From contig DAHUYW010000022.1 in the NCBI GenBank assembly GCA_027306915.1, positions 1 to 61,154 on the forward strand: 61,154 nucleotides of DNA. Reading direction: 5' to 3'. This document shows, piece after piece, positions 44,072 to 53,008 of this stretch. Each line of letters starts with the position of its first letter. The stretch's first letter is position 1. Position numbers and translations under genes: made by a program. Source of the DNA: Spirochaetales bacterium (lineage in GTDB: Bacteria > Spirochaetota > Spirochaetia > DAHUYW01). The notes beneath the pieces are model-generated. The model did no database searches and had not been told where the DNA came from. It saw nothing but the letters and a program-made list of their open reading frames with translations.

Positions 44072-45382
44072 CTACACGTAGCCCAACGCCCTGGCCTTCT
44101 CGGTCAGCTCGGCCCGGAAGGCCGGATGGGCGACTGCGATAAGGTTCCGCGCGCGCTCGCTCACCGTGCGCCCGCGCAGGCGTGCTATCCCATGCTCGGT
44201 CACGATGTGATCGACGTTGCTCCGGTGAAGGGTCACCGCGGTTCCCTCGGGCAGCGTTGGGACGATGGTGCTCACCTCGCCGCCCCGTGCGGTCGAGCGG
44301 CAGGCGATTATCGACTTGCCGAGCCCGTCATAGGCCTCGACCGCTCCCATCGCGGTGTCCGTCTGCCCTCCCGTTCCCGAGTATTGCCTCGGCCCGATCG
44401 ATTCGCTCGCCACCTGGCCGGTGAGGTCAACCATCAAGCAGGTGTTCAGCGAGACCATCCTCGAGTTTTGGCGGATCACCTGGGGATCGTTCACCCAGCT
44501 TCCTCGTCGGAACTCCACCGCCAGGTTGTCGTCGAGCCAGTCGTAGAGCCGCCGGCTCCCCATTGCGAAGGTGCAGATCATCTTGTCTCGATAGAGGCTC
44601 TTCTTCTTGTTCGTGATGACCCCCATCTCGTAGAGCTCCATCATCGAGTCGACGACCATCTCGGTATGTACGCCGAGGTCATGCTTGTCGGTGAGGGCAA
44701 GCGCGACTGCGTTCGGGATGGTGCCGATGCCGAGCTGAATGGTCGCTCCGTCCTCGACCAGCTCTGCGACGTAGCGTCCGATGGTGAGATCCTCGGCGTT
44801 GGGCTGGGGGGCAGGAAGGGCAGGGACCTCCTGGTGGTTTTCCACGAAGATACCGACGTCCCTCACGTGGACGTGCGTGTCGCCGTAGGTCCGCGGGAGG
44901 TTCTCGTTGACCTCGAGGATGGTGAGGCGCGCCGCTTCGAGGATGTCCTTCTCGTAGGTGATTCCAAGAGAGAGCGAGACGAAGCCCTTGGCGTCGGGAG
45001 GCGTACAAGTTCCGACGAAGAGATCCGGCCGGCGAGCTTGGATCCGATCGAGGGCGGCGCGGTGCAGCATGTTCGGCACGTAGGTCACGGTGCCGGTGTT
45101 GTTCGCAAGGGCCTCCCTGCTGCCGGGGGCGTGAAACCAGCTGCACAGCTGAAAATGCCCCTTCATCTCGGGCTTCATGTAGAAATCGTAGGGATTGAGG
45201 GTGAGCACGGAGAACACCCGCACGTTTTCCACTTTGTCCTTCACTATGTGAAACCGAGCCATGCAACCCTGAGGCTCGGAGGCGCATTGGGCGACGACCA
45301 CATCGTTGTCGCTCTGAATGCGGCCGACCGCCTCATCGATTGGCATCAACTTGCGCTTGTAGTGTTCCTTCCAATCGTTCAT
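44072..45382 (-). CDS. Acetyl-CoA hydrolase/transferase family CoA-transferase (4-hydroxybutyrate CoA-transferase-like)
   Basis: This 436-residue family I-like CoA-transferase would activate a carboxylate by taking CoA from acetyl-CoA or another acyl-CoA. Motifs include ATIQLGIGTIPNAVALAL and the catalytic glutamate in LGVHTEMVVDSMMELYE, then TGQVASESIG, SGTGGQTD and VTEHGIARLRGRT. AGGAGGG precedes ATG 45382. It sits between a KASIII-like gene (23 bases) and a thiolase gene (9 bases). The actual acid is not known; butyrate-, hydroxybutyrate- and acetate-type enzymes all belong here. Confidence 0.92.
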   Translation of the reverse strand: MNDWKEHYKRKLMPIDEAVGRIQSDNDVVVAQCASEPQGCMARFHIVKDKVENVRVFSVLTLNPYDFYMKPEMKGHFQLCSWFHAPGSREALANNTGTVTYVPNMLHRAALDRIQARRPDLFVGTCTPPDAKGFVSLSLGITYEKDILEAARLTILEVNENLPRTYGDTHVHVRDVGIFVENHQEVPALPAPQPNAEDLTIGRYVAELVEDGATIQLGIGTIPNAVALALTDKHDLGVHTEMVVDSMMELYEMGVITNKKKSLYRDKMICTFAMGSRRLYDWLDDNLAVEFRRGSWVNDPQVIRQNSRMVSLNTCLMVDLTGQVASESIGPRQYSGTGGQTDTAMGAVEAYDGLGKSIIACRSTARGGEVSTIVPTLPEGTAVTLHRSNVDHIVTEHGIARLRGRTVSERARNLIAVAHPAFRAELTEKARALGYV

Positions 45383-45405
45383 TTTCCCTCCTTTCCGGCG
45401 CCCGT

Positions 45406-46416
45406 TCAGTAGACGAAGAGGTTGGCCCCGACGGCGAGACCCGCTCCCGACGCGACGAACATCACCAGATCCCCGCGCTTGATCCGACCTTCGTTCACCG
45501 CGTGGTAGAAGGCCATCGGAATGCAGGCCGAGCCGGTGTAGCCGTAGCGGTCCATGATCATCGTCGTCTTCTCCTCGGGAAGGCCCAGAATGGCAAGCAC
45601 CTTCAGGATCACCGAGCGGTTTATCTGCGTGAAGAGAATGTGATCGATCTCCCCGATCTCCCTGCCCGCCTTCGTAAGCAGCCGCGTAACCATCGGCGGC
45701 CACAGCTGGACATTCCGCTGACCGGGAAGGGGCTTCAGAAGCTGGAGGCCGTACTCTCCGGCGGCAAGCCGCTCGCTCGTCACCGGCTGCCGTGTTCCTC
45801 CGGCATAGACCCCGATGAAATCCCACTGAGTGCCGTCGGTGAGGAGCTGGCCGTCGAGATAGCGGCTTCCGTCCGCGCCGTCGGTGCGCTCGAGCACGAT
45901 CGCCGCGGCCCCGTCGGCGAAGATCGAGTACCCGAAGGCGTCACCATCACGAAGATAGGCCGGCATGTTGTAGGCTCCGACCACCGCCGCGAAGGCGATA
46001 GTCGGATCGCTCGCCAGTATCCTCGCAGCGGTGTCGAAGGCGATCGTGAAGCTCGCGCACGAGGCGTTGATGTCGAAGGCGCCGGCATACCGCTCGCAGT
46101 GCTGGAGCCGCCCCTGCACGATGATCGCCGTCGAAGGGGAGATAAATTCCGGGGTATCGGTCCCGACGATGAAAAGGCCGACCTCTTCCGAGCTCACCCC
46201 TGCATCCGCGAGGGCGAGCTCGGCAGCGCGGGTCGCAAAGTCGGCAGTCGACTCGAGGCTGCCGTGTAGCCGCGCGATGTGGCGCCTGCGGATGCCGATT
46301 TTTTCCTCGAGCCGCTCGACGTCGAACTCGACCCCGGCGAGCCTCGAAAGCTCGGCGTTGTCGATCGCCTCGCCCGGCACGTAGAGTCCCACGCCTCGAA
46401 TGCGAATGGCGCTCAC
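45406..46416 (-). CDS. KASIII-fold (FabH-like) enzyme with altered catalytic triad
   Basis: This is a 336-residue thiolase-fold protein of the ketoacyl synthase III family. The nucleophile is present (C120 in DINASCASF). The FabH histidine in PHQAN becomes T263 (LFTQINRSV), and the asparagine in GNT becomes Y293 (YGYTGSAC). The decarboxylating His/Asn pair is therefore missing, so it is unlikely to be a house-keeping FabH. It may be an acyl transferase, a retro-Claisen enzyme or one half of a heterodimer with the protein encoded at 46605. The GTG start has GAGGAG upstream. It leads the CoA-transferase/thiolase transcript. Confidence 0.85.
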   Translation of the reverse strand: MSAIRIRGVGLYVPGEAIDNAELSRLAGVEFDVERLEEKIGIRRRHIARLHGSLESTADFATRAAELALADAGVSSEEVGLFIVGTDTPEFISPSTAIIVQGRLQHCERYAGAFDINASCASFTIAFDTAARILASDPTIAFAAVVGAYNMPAYLRDGDAFGYSIFADGAAAIVLERTDGADGSRYLDGQLLTDGTQWDFIGVYAGGTRQPVTSERLAAGEYGLQLLKPLPGQRNVQLWPPMVTRLLTKAGREIGEIDHILFTQINRSVILKVLAILGLPEEKTTMIMDRYGYTGSACIPMAFYHAVNEGRIKRGDLVMFVASGAGLAVGANLFVY

Positions 46417-46474
46417 GGGAGGCTCCTCAAGGCGGGTCGTACTCTTGAGAGATGATTCATATAAAACCTCACAG

Positions 46475-46487
46475 CCCTATTGTAGGG
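46475..46487. promoter_or_regulatory. Perfect dyad in the divergent KASIII-like promoter region
   Basis: CCCTA-TTG-TAGGG lies about 60 bases before the minus-strand KASIII-like start. It is a candidate operator for the double TetR regulator of this locus. The region 46417-46604 contains no gene. Confidence 0.35.
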
Positions 46488-46517
46488 TAGCTTCCGCGGT
46501 TTTTGCAACGAAAAGAT

Positions 46518-46547
46518 TTGACAAATCGAGAATTCGGCACCTAGAAT
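46518..46547 (+). promoter_or_regulatory. Strong sigma-70 promoter of the plus-strand catabolic/Liv operon
   Basis: TTGACA (46518-46523), 18 bases and TAGAAT (46542-46547, 5 of 6). GATTT-GAC-AAATC (46515-46527) overlaps the -35 and could bind a repressor. The TTG start of the second KASIII-like gene is 58 bases downstream. Confidence 0.65.
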
Positions 46548-46604
46548 GGTCAATCGGAGTGAGAGAAGATTCACTTCTTATGCCGGTCCTGGCAAGGGGT
46601 CGCT

Positions 46605-47621
46605 TTGAACGTCGGGATACGAGGAATCGGAACCTACATACCCTCCACCTTCATGAGCGCAGCGGAACTAGCCGCTCGCACGGGCATTCCCGAGACGGTG
46701 ATCTCGGAAAAGTATGGCGTGCGGCGTAAGCCGATCCCCGGACCCGAGGACACGACGAGCGAAATGGGGCTTAAGGCAGCCCGAAGGGCCCTCGAGATGG
46801 CCGAGGTTGCCCCCGCCGAGATCGACCTCGTCATCTGGAACGGAGGGCAGCACAAGGACTACCTCTGCTGGCTTGCGGGGCTTCGGGTAGCCCAGTCCCT
46901 CGGGGCGGTCAACGCCTGGTCCTTTGACATGGAGGCGATGTGCGGCTCGATGATGGCCGCCTTCGAGGTCGCCAGGTCGATGATGATCGCCCGACCGAGC
47001 CTGAAGAGGGTCCTCGTCGTCAGCGGTTACCGGAATGCCGATCTTATCGATCTTTCCGTGCCCGAGACCCGCTTCATGCTCGACATCGGGGCCGGCGGGG
47101 CCGCAGCGCTTCTTGAAGCCGACTACGACCGCAATGTGATCCTCGGCGCATCGTTCAAAGGTGACGGCTCCTTCGCCGAGGACTGTGTCGTGCCCGTGAT
47201 GGGGACGAAGCGCTGGCCGCCCGAGCCCGGCGATCAATCTCGCCTCCGTTTCGAGGTCGCCGACGGCGAAACCTTCAAGCGCAAGCTGAATGAGAAGACT
47301 CTGCCGAACTTCTTTCAGGTGATTCGCGAGTCGCTCGCGGAGTCGGGTCTCACCGAGCGCGACCTCGACTACCTCGCGATTCTTCACCTCAAGCGGTCGG
47401 CCCACGAGGCGGTGCTCAAGGAGCTCGGACTGCGACCGGAGCAGACAACCTACCTCGAGGATTACGGCCATCTCGGTCAAAACGACCAGATCCTCTCTGT
47501 CCAGCTCGGAATCGAGTCGGGGAAGATACGGGACGGCTCGATCATCGGCATGGTGGGTGCGGGGCTCGGCTTCGTCTGGGCGTCCGCCATGGTGCGGTGG
47601 GGCCCCGCGGCCGGCACGTAG
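46605..47621 (+). CDS. Second KASIII-fold enzyme (Cys-His-His type)
   Basis: This 338-residue thiolase-fold protein is a distant relative of FabH and HMG-CoA synthase-like enzymes. The nucleophile is C113 (MEAMCGSMM). A histidine is kept at H261 (AILHLKRSAHE), but the asparagine position reads YGHLGQND (H289). It differs clearly from the minus-strand KASIII-like protein, so the pair are not recent duplicates. The TTG start has AAGGGG 6 bases before and starts translation of a nine-gene operon. Possible roles are Claisen condensation, retro-Claisen cleavage or acyl transfer on a CoA thioester; the substrate is unknown. Confidence 0.85.
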   Translation: MNVGIRGIGTYIPSTFMSAAELAARTGIPETVISEKYGVRRKPIPGPEDTTSEMGLKAARRALEMAEVAPAEIDLVIWNGGQHKDYLCWLAGLRVAQSLGAVNAWSFDMEAMCGSMMAAFEVARSMMIARPSLKRVLVVSGYRNADLIDLSVPETRFMLDIGAGGAAALLEADYDRNVILGASFKGDGSFAEDCVVPVMGTKRWPPEPGDQSRLRFEVADGETFKRKLNEKTLPNFFQVIRESLAESGLTERDLDYLAILHLKRSAHEAVLKELGLRPEQTTYLEDYGHLGQNDQILSVQLGIESGKIRDGSIIGMVGAGLGFVWASAMVRWGPAAGT

Positions 47622-47633
47622 AAAGGAGTGCAG

Positions 47634-48359
47634 ATGAACCGCCTGAAGGATTTAGTCTGTGTGGTGACCGGAGCTGCCCGCGGGATTGGGAGGGCGATCG
47701 CCGAAGGTTTCGTCGCCGAGGGGGCGCGGGCCGTCCTCTGCTGCGACGTGGTGCCGGGCGAGGCGTCAGCCGGGCCGCTTGTTGCCGTCGCGCTCGACGT
47801 AACTGACTCCAAGGCGACCGATGCCTTCGCCGAGCGGGTGCGAGCGGAGTGGGGCCGCATCGACGTCCTCGTGAACAACGCCGGAATCAATCGAGACGCC
47901 CTGCTCCAGAAGATGAGCGACGAGGACTGGAGCGCCGTGATCGCAGTGAACCTGAAGGGCCCTTTCAATATGGTGCGGAGCACCGCGCCGCTCATGCTCG
48001 AGGCGGGCCGCGGCGCGATCGTGAACGTCGCTTCCATCGTGGGGCTCGACGGAAACATCGGCCAGTCCAACTACGCCGCGACGAAGGCGGGCGTCATCGG
48101 CATGACGAAGACCTGGGCGAAGGAGCTCGCCCGAAAGGGAGCGAAGATCCGGGTAAATGCGGTGGCGCCCGGCTTCATCAACACCGCGATGACGAGCGGG
48201 GTACCGGAAAGGCTCCTTGAGTCGGTGGTCGGGAAGACGCCGCTCGCTCGATTGGGAGAGCCGGAGGAGGTCGCGCGCGCGGTCCTTTTCCTTGCAAGCG
48301 AGGACTCATCATTCATAACCGGCCAGGTGATTCGGGTCGACGGCGGGCTCGCGCTGTAG
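47634..48359 (+). CDS. Short-chain dehydrogenase/reductase (FabG-like)
   Basis: This 241-residue Rossmann enzyme shows VTGAARGIGRA (cofactor loop), DVLVNNAGI, VNVASIVG with the catalytic serine, and NYAATKAG with the Tyr-x3-Lys pair, then PGFINTAM. It probably interconverts a 3-hydroxyacyl-CoA and 3-ketoacyl-CoA in the pathway of this locus. ATG 47634 has AAGGAG 5 bases before, 12 bases after the preceding stop. A catabolic rather than fatty-acid-synthesis role is inferred from the neighbours. Confidence 0.94.
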   Translation: MNRLKDLVCVVTGAARGIGRAIAEGFVAEGARAVLCCDVVPGEASAGPLVAVALDVTDSKATDAFAERVRAEWGRIDVLVNNAGINRDALLQKMSDEDWSAVIAVNLKGPFNMVRSTAPLMLEAGRGAIVNVASIVGLDGNIGQSNYAATKAGVIGMTKTWAKELARKGAKIRVNAVAPGFINTAMTSGVPERLLESVVGKTPLARLGEPEEVARAVLFLASEDSSFITGQVIRVDGGLAL

Positions 48360-48381
48360 CGGGCTGCCCGAAGGAGAGGAG

Positions 48382-49146
48382 ATGCGTGAGGGAACGGTTA
48401 CCGTTGACGGAAAGCGCCTCTTCTACCTGGACGAGGGCGCCGGGGCGCCGGTCGTCCTGATCCACGGGAACACGGCGAGCAGCCGGTGGTTTTCCCAAGT
48501 CATGGACCTTCCCGGCCTTCGCTGCTATGCGCCCGATCTCCCGAACTTTGGGCGCTCGGAGCCTATCGATTCCTGCGACATCGACCGCTACGCCGATTTC
48601 ATCCTCGGCTTCCTCGACGCGCTGGCAATCGAGCCTCCGACGCTCGTGGGCCATTCCCTCGGCGGGGCGGTTGCCATGTCGCTTGCGGCCCGAAGGCCTG
48701 ACCGCGTCCGCAAGCTCCTTCTTGTCGACTCCGCGCCGATCGGGGGCCTCAAGACCCCGGAGGAGCACTATCCGGCCATCGAGCTATTCCGCACGAACCG
48801 GAGCCTCCTGGCGCAGGCTCTCCGTGCGGTGACGCCGCACCTCGCCGATGCAAAGCTCTTCGAGGAACTTGTCGATGATGCCGCGTGCATGGCTGGCCCC
48901 GCCTTTACGGGCAACGCGAGGGCCCTCGAGCGGTTTGACTACAGCGCCGCAGCGTTTCGCTTCCCGAGTCCGGTCCTTTTCCTGCTCGGCGCCGAGGACA
49001 TCCTCATAACCGAAGCGATGGCGCGCGAGACTGTGGCCTGCTTTCCGCAGGCACGCCTCCGCGTCCTTCCGAACATAGGCCACTCAGTCGTCGTAGAGGA
49101 CCCGTCGCTATTCAAGACCATCCTGGGGGAGTTTGCGACGGCTTGA
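48382..49146 (+). CDS. Alpha/beta hydrolase
   Basis: This is a 254-residue hydrolase with LIHGNTASSRWF (oxyanion loop), LVGHSLGGAVAMSLA (serine), LLGAEDILIT (aspartate) and NIGHSVVVEDP (histidine). Such enzymes hydrolyse esters, lactones, C-C bonds of beta-diketones or thioesters. It lies 22 bases after the SDR and just before the Liv-type binding protein, so it probably belongs to the same catabolic path. AAGGAGAGG precedes the ATG. Confidence 0.92.
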   Translation: MREGTVTVDGKRLFYLDEGAGAPVVLIHGNTASSRWFSQVMDLPGLRCYAPDLPNFGRSEPIDSCDIDRYADFILGFLDALAIEPPTLVGHSLGGAVAMSLAARRPDRVRKLLLVDSAPIGGLKTPEEHYPAIELFRTNRSLLAQALRAVTPHLADAKLFEELVDDAACMAGPAFTGNARALERFDYSAAAFRFPSPVLFLLGAEDILITEAMARETVACFPQARLRVLPNIGHSVVVEDPSLFKTILGEFATA

Positions 49147-49178
49147 GCGTGAGCTCTTCGTCACGTAGGGAGGAATGT

Positions 49179-50411
49179 ATGAGGAAGCTTCTAGTTTTCG
49201 TTCTCTTGGGAGGGTTCCTGTCGGCAGTGTCAGGACCTCTCTTCGCTGAAGGCAAGAGCGAGGCTGTCCAGCCGATAAAGCTCGGCGGGGTGTGGCCCCT
49301 CTCCGACATCACCGGGGATCAGGGAAGCAAGGCCGCGCAGCTTGCGGTGAAGGAGATCAACGCCGCCGGGGGCGTCCTTGGCCGCCCGCTCCAGCTCATC
49401 GTCGTCGACGACCAGATGAAGCCGGAGTCGGGAGCCGCCGCGCTCGAGCGCCTCGCTACCATCGACAACGTCGACATCTTCGTCGGCGGGGTCTTGAGCG
49501 GGGTCGCGCTCGCCCAGGCGCCGATCCTGAAGAAGTACCACAAGGTGACGGTGTACACCGGCGGCGCGGCGGGGGTCTTCGAAAAGGCGATCGGCCCCGA
49601 TGCCGATTGGTTCTTTCATCTTCATCCGTGGGACTACGAGCAGGGAGCGAGCTACGTGGAGGGATGGAAGGCCATATCGGCGAAGTACCCGGACGTGAAG
49701 CTCGGGAAGTGGTTTCTCGCCTACGAGGAGGGACCCTTCGGTACCGCCTCCTATCAGGCCTCGAAGGTCCTCTACGCAGCAATCGGCGGCACGATGAGCG
49801 GAGAGTCCTTCAAGAGCGCAGCGCTCGGGGGCGGGAACTACAGCGCGGTCTTGCAGCACGCGAAGCAGGCGGACCCCGACGCGTTCATCTGGGCCGGCTA
49901 CGACGCCGACGCGCTTCCTATCATGCAGCAGGCAAAGGCCATCGGCTTTGCCCCGCCGCTCTTCATCGGAGCTCCTCCTGGATGGCCGGCCGATTTTGGA
50001 AAGTCGCCCCTTTCCAACGATGTGGTGCTCTACGGCATGTGGGCACCCTCGATGAGCAACGTCAGCCCGGTGAGCAAGCACTTCTACGATGCATACGTCA
50101 AGGAATATGGCTCGGAGCCGGCGACCTACTTCGCCCCGCTGTGCTATGCTGCGATCTACATCATCAAGGATGCGATCCAGCGCGCAGGCTCGCTCGATGA
50201 GAAGGCGCTCATCGCCGCGCTTGAGCAAACAAAGTACGACTCTCCGCTCGGCGAAACGATTACCTTCACGCCCTCAAACATCATCAAGCACCAGGGAATC
50301 CGCGGACAGAAGATCCTGCAATGGCAGAATGGCGCCCAACAGGTGATCTGGCCGTTTGAGTACAAGACCGCCGGTCTCGTCTACCCGTTCCCCGGGTGGG
50401 GCGGACGGTAG
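49179..50411 (+). CDS. LivK-like ABC transporter substrate-binding protein
   Basis: This 410-residue type I periplasmic binding protein has a signal peptide (MRKLLVFVLLGGFLSAVSGP) ending in LFAEGKSEA, without a lipobox cysteine, like the sugar-binding protein at 21256. The fold markers are KLGGVWPLSDITGDQGSKAA, AVKEINAAGGVLGRPL and VDDQMKPESGAAALERL. GGGAGGA precedes ATG 49179. It starts the importer block LivKHMGF. The ligand is probably a carboxylic acid used by the neighbouring CoA enzymes rather than leucine; this is inferred from context. Confidence 0.92.
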   Translation: MRKLLVFVLLGGFLSAVSGPLFAEGKSEAVQPIKLGGVWPLSDITGDQGSKAAQLAVKEINAAGGVLGRPLQLIVVDDQMKPESGAAALERLATIDNVDIFVGGVLSGVALAQAPILKKYHKVTVYTGGAAGVFEKAIGPDADWFFHLHPWDYEQGASYVEGWKAISAKYPDVKLGKWFLAYEEGPFGTASYQASKVLYAAIGGTMSGESFKSAALGGGNYSAVLQHAKQADPDAFIWAGYDADALPIMQQAKAIGFAPPLFIGAPPGWPADFGKSPLSNDVVLYGMWAPSMSNVSPVSKHFYDAYVKEYGSEPATYFAPLCYAAIYIIKDAIQRAGSLDEKALIAALEQTKYDSPLGETITFTPSNIIKHQGIRGQKILQWQNGAQQVIWPFEYKTAGLVYPFPGWGGR

Positions 50412-50439
50412 TCTCAACGGCATCGAGGAGGGAGCGCCC

Positions 50440-51366
50440 ATGGGGATGAGCAGAAGCGCGAGACTTTGGCTCGCGCTTGGCGGCGTGGCGGTTGCGGCGG
50501 GGCTCGGAATCTGGAAGCCTCTCGTCATCATCTATGGCATTCAACGGGCGGGTCTCTATGCGGCCGTTGCGCTACCCATGGCGCTCATCCTCGGTGTGAT
50601 CGGAATCGTCAACCTCGCGCACGGGGAGTTCCTCATGCTCGGGGCCTACCTTGCCTATTTCCTTTCCACCGCGTTCGGCATGGATCCTCTCCTTGCGATT
50701 ATCCCGGTGGTGATTGTCATGTTCTTCATCGGCGTCGGTACCTACTCGCTCACCATCAAGAAGGTGCTCGCCGCGCCGGAGCTGAACCAGCTCCTTCTCA
50801 CCTTCGGCATCTCAATGGCGCTCTCGCAGCTCGTCACGCTCGTTGCCACCTCTCAGACCCGAACGGTCTCCGTCCCCTATGCCTCGGCATCGGCCACCGT
50901 TGGAAGCCTCACCTTCGGGACCTACGACTTCCTCTCGGTGGTGCTTACCGCGCTTGTGCTGAGCGGGCTGCTTCTTTTCCTGCGCGCGACCCGCATGGGA
51001 CGGGCGGCGGTCGCGGTCGGGCAGAATCCTCGGGGATCCCGCATCGTCGGGATCAACGTCAACCGAACCTATTTGGTGACTTTCGGAATGGCGATAGGCA
51101 TCATGGGAATTCTCGGGCCCTTCTACCTCGTCGATCACTCCATCTTCCCGGCGGTCGGCTCCTCCTACACGATGAAATCCTTCTGCCTCGTGGCTATGGC
51201 GGGGATCGGGAATCTCCCGGGGATAGTGTGGGCAAGCCTCGGCCTTGGGTTTGCCGAGGCCTTCATCTCCTCCTTCCAGGGCTACGGAGACTGGTCGGAC
51301 ATCGTCTTTTTCGCGCTCATCGTTATCGTGATCTTCGCGCGCTCGCACGTGAGGAGAAGCAGGTGA
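50440..51366 (+). CDS. livH: LivH-like ABC permease
   Basis: This is an inner-membrane permease of the branched-chain amino acid type (308 residues, about eight helices). The family motifs GVIGIVNLAHGEFLMLGAYL and GRAAVAVGQNPRGSRIVGIN (ATPase contact) are present. ATG 50440 has GGAGGG upstream; codons before it lie in an unrelated extension. The stop overlaps the GTG start of livM. Confidence 0.93.
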   Translation: MGMSRSARLWLALGGVAVAAGLGIWKPLVIIYGIQRAGLYAAVALPMALILGVIGIVNLAHGEFLMLGAYLAYFLSTAFGMDPLLAIIPVVIVMFFIGVGTYSLTIKKVLAAPELNQLLLTFGISMALSQLVTLVATSQTRTVSVPYASASATVGSLTFGTYDFLSVVLTALVLSGLLLFLRATRMGRAAVAVGQNPRGSRIVGINVNRTYLVTFGMAIGIMGILGPFYLVDHSIFPAVGSSYTMKSFCLVAMAGIGNLPGIVWASLGLGFAEAFISSFQGYGDWSDIVFFALIVIVIFARSHVRRSR

Positions 51367-52292
51367 AAACCCCCGTCAAGGTTGTGCTTGTCGCTGCGCT
51401 CTTCGGCGCCGCGGTCGCATTCCCGTTCTTCGCCGGCGCCTACTTTCGTTCGGTGGCCCTCATCATCCTCGTCTACATGAGCCTCGCCGTAAGCTGGGAC
51501 ATGCTGCTGCGCTCGGGCCAGATCTCCTTCGGGATCGCGGGCTTTTTCGGTCTCGGAGCCTACGCCGCGGCGCTCGTCGACCTCCACCTGCACGTCCCCG
51601 CGCTCCTTTCGATCCTGTTCGGGGCGATCGCCTCGACGCTTGTCGCGCTCGGGCTCGCGCTTCTCGTGCTGCGGCTGCGCGGGATGTACTTTGCCATCGT
51701 GACGCTCGCCCTCGCGCAAATCTTCCAGGTCGTCATAAGGAACTGGTCTTCGCTTTCGGGCGGACCCGAGGGGCAGACCCTTCCCACGGTGATCTTCGGC
51801 GGCGACTCCTCCGCCCTCTACTGGCTTATGCTCGCGACCGCCGCGGTCGCGATAGTCTGCTCCGAGCTCTTCGAGCGGACCCGGATCCGCTTCGCGCTCA
51901 CCACAATTCGCGACAATGAAATCGTCGCCCAAGCTCGCGGGGTCAACGTGCTCGGCTATCTCACCCTGGCGTTCGTCGTCACTGCGGCAATCCAGGGGCT
52001 CGTCGGCGGGGCCTACGCCCAGGTGTACGGCTTCGTCACCCCGGACGGGAGCTTCAGCATCGACTTCACGCTCCTGCCGCTCGCGATGGCTCTCCTCGGC
52101 GGGGTGTACCGGACCTCGGGGCCGGTCGTCGGCGCCATCGTGCTCGGAGTCATCTCTGAGTACCTCAGGCTCTACGTTCCCTACGGGAGCGAGCTGGTCT
52201 ACGGGATCATCGTGATAGTTGTCGTCCTCTTCCGACCGCGGGGCATCATGGTCTCGCTGCGGGCCAGGGCCCGCAAGGCGCGCGCGTCATGA
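51363..52292 (+). CDS. livM: LivM-like ABC permease
   Basis: This second permease (309 residues) has LRSGQISFGIAGFFGLGAY, MYFAIVTLALAQIFQVVIRN and the ATPase-contacting TTIRDNEIVAQARGVNV. I start at GTG 51363, which overlaps the livH stop and has AGGAG 5 bases before. Its own stop overlaps the livG ATG. The overlapping starts and stops through livH-M-G-F imply coupled translation. Confidence 0.93.
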   Translation: MKTPVKVVLVAALFGAAVAFPFFAGAYFRSVALIILVYMSLAVSWDMLLRSGQISFGIAGFFGLGAYAAALVDLHLHVPALLSILFGAIASTLVALGLALLVLRLRGMYFAIVTLALAQIFQVVIRNWSSLSGGPEGQTLPTVIFGGDSSALYWLMLATAAVAIVCSELFERTRIRFALTTIRDNEIVAQARGVNVLGYLTLAFVVTAAIQGLVGGAYAQVYGFVTPDGSFSIDFTLLPLAMALLGGVYRTSGPVVGAIVLGVISEYLRLYVPYGSELVYGIIVIVVVLFRPRGIMVSLRARARKARAS

Positions 52293-53008
52293 GCGACCTC
52301 ATCGCGCGAGGGCTCACCAAGCAGTTTGGCGGCCTCCTCGCCGTCGATGCGGTGGAGCTCACCCTGGAGCCCGGCGAGATCGTCGGGATCATCGGCCCGA
52401 ACGGGGCCGGGAAGACTACCCTGATCCACCTTATCTCGGGCGTCCTCCTGCCCACAGGCGGGCGCATCGAGCTTCGCGGCCGCGACATCACCTATCTTCC
52501 CGCGCACGAGCGCAGCAGGTTGGGCATCGCCCGCACCTTCCAGATCATCCACCCCTTCGACGACCTCATCGTGCGGGAGAACGTCATGGTGGGCGCGCTG
52601 TTCACGCGTCACCTTTCGATGCGGGCGGCCCGAAGGCGCGCCGAGGAGCTCTGCGAGCTTCTTGACCTTGCCGACATCGAGCGCACCGTATCCGAGCTGA
52701 CCATTCTCGAGATCAAGAAGATGGAGATAGCGCATGCCCTCGCGGGCGACCCCACCTTGCTTTTCCTCGATGAGCTGATGGCCGGCCTCAGCCTCGAGGA
52801 GACAAACGAGATGGTTCGCACGGTGAAGCGCATCGGCGCGGAGCGCGGCATGACGATCGGAGTGGTCGAGCACGTCATGGGGGTCATCCGCGAGCTCACC
52901 GACCGGGTGATCATTCTCGACGGCGGCAGGGTCATCTGCGAGGGACCCTACGAAGAGGTGTCTCGCGACCAGCGGGTGATCGAAGCCTATCTCGGCGGAG
53001 AGGAATAG
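52289..53008 (+). CDS. livG: LivG-like ABC transporter ATPase
   Basis: This 239-residue ATPase has Walker A GPNGAGKTT, the Q-loop in RTFQIIHPF and Walker B LLFLDELMAGLS, with a switch histidine in VVEHVM. The signature helix reads LTILEIKKMEIAHAL instead of LSGGQ; LivG-type proteins often depart from LSGGQ here, so it is probably still active as a pair with LivF. The ATG overlaps the livM stop. Confidence 0.94.
   Translation: MSDLIARGLTKQFGGLLAVDAVELTLEPGEIVGIIGPNGAGKTTLIHLISGVLLPTGGRIELRGRDITYLPAHERSRLGIARTFQIIHPFDDLIVRENVMVGALFTRHLSMRAARRRAEELCELLDLADIERTVSELTILEIKKMEIAHALAGDPTLLFLDELMAGLSLEETNEMVRTVKRIGAERGMTIGVVEHVMGVIRELTDRVIILDGGRVICEGPYEEVSRDQRVIEAYLGGEE

Noticed and set aside
43628..45412. 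Long plus-strand open frame opposite the thiolase and CoA-transferase genes
   Set aside because: Shadow of two clear enzymes; the translation is His/Arg/Asp-rich and matches nothing.
52289..53008. LivG as an inactive ATPase because its LSGGQ motif reads LTILEIKK
   Set aside because: LivG-type ATPases often deviate from LSGGQ at this place, and Walker A, Walker B and the switch histidine are intact.
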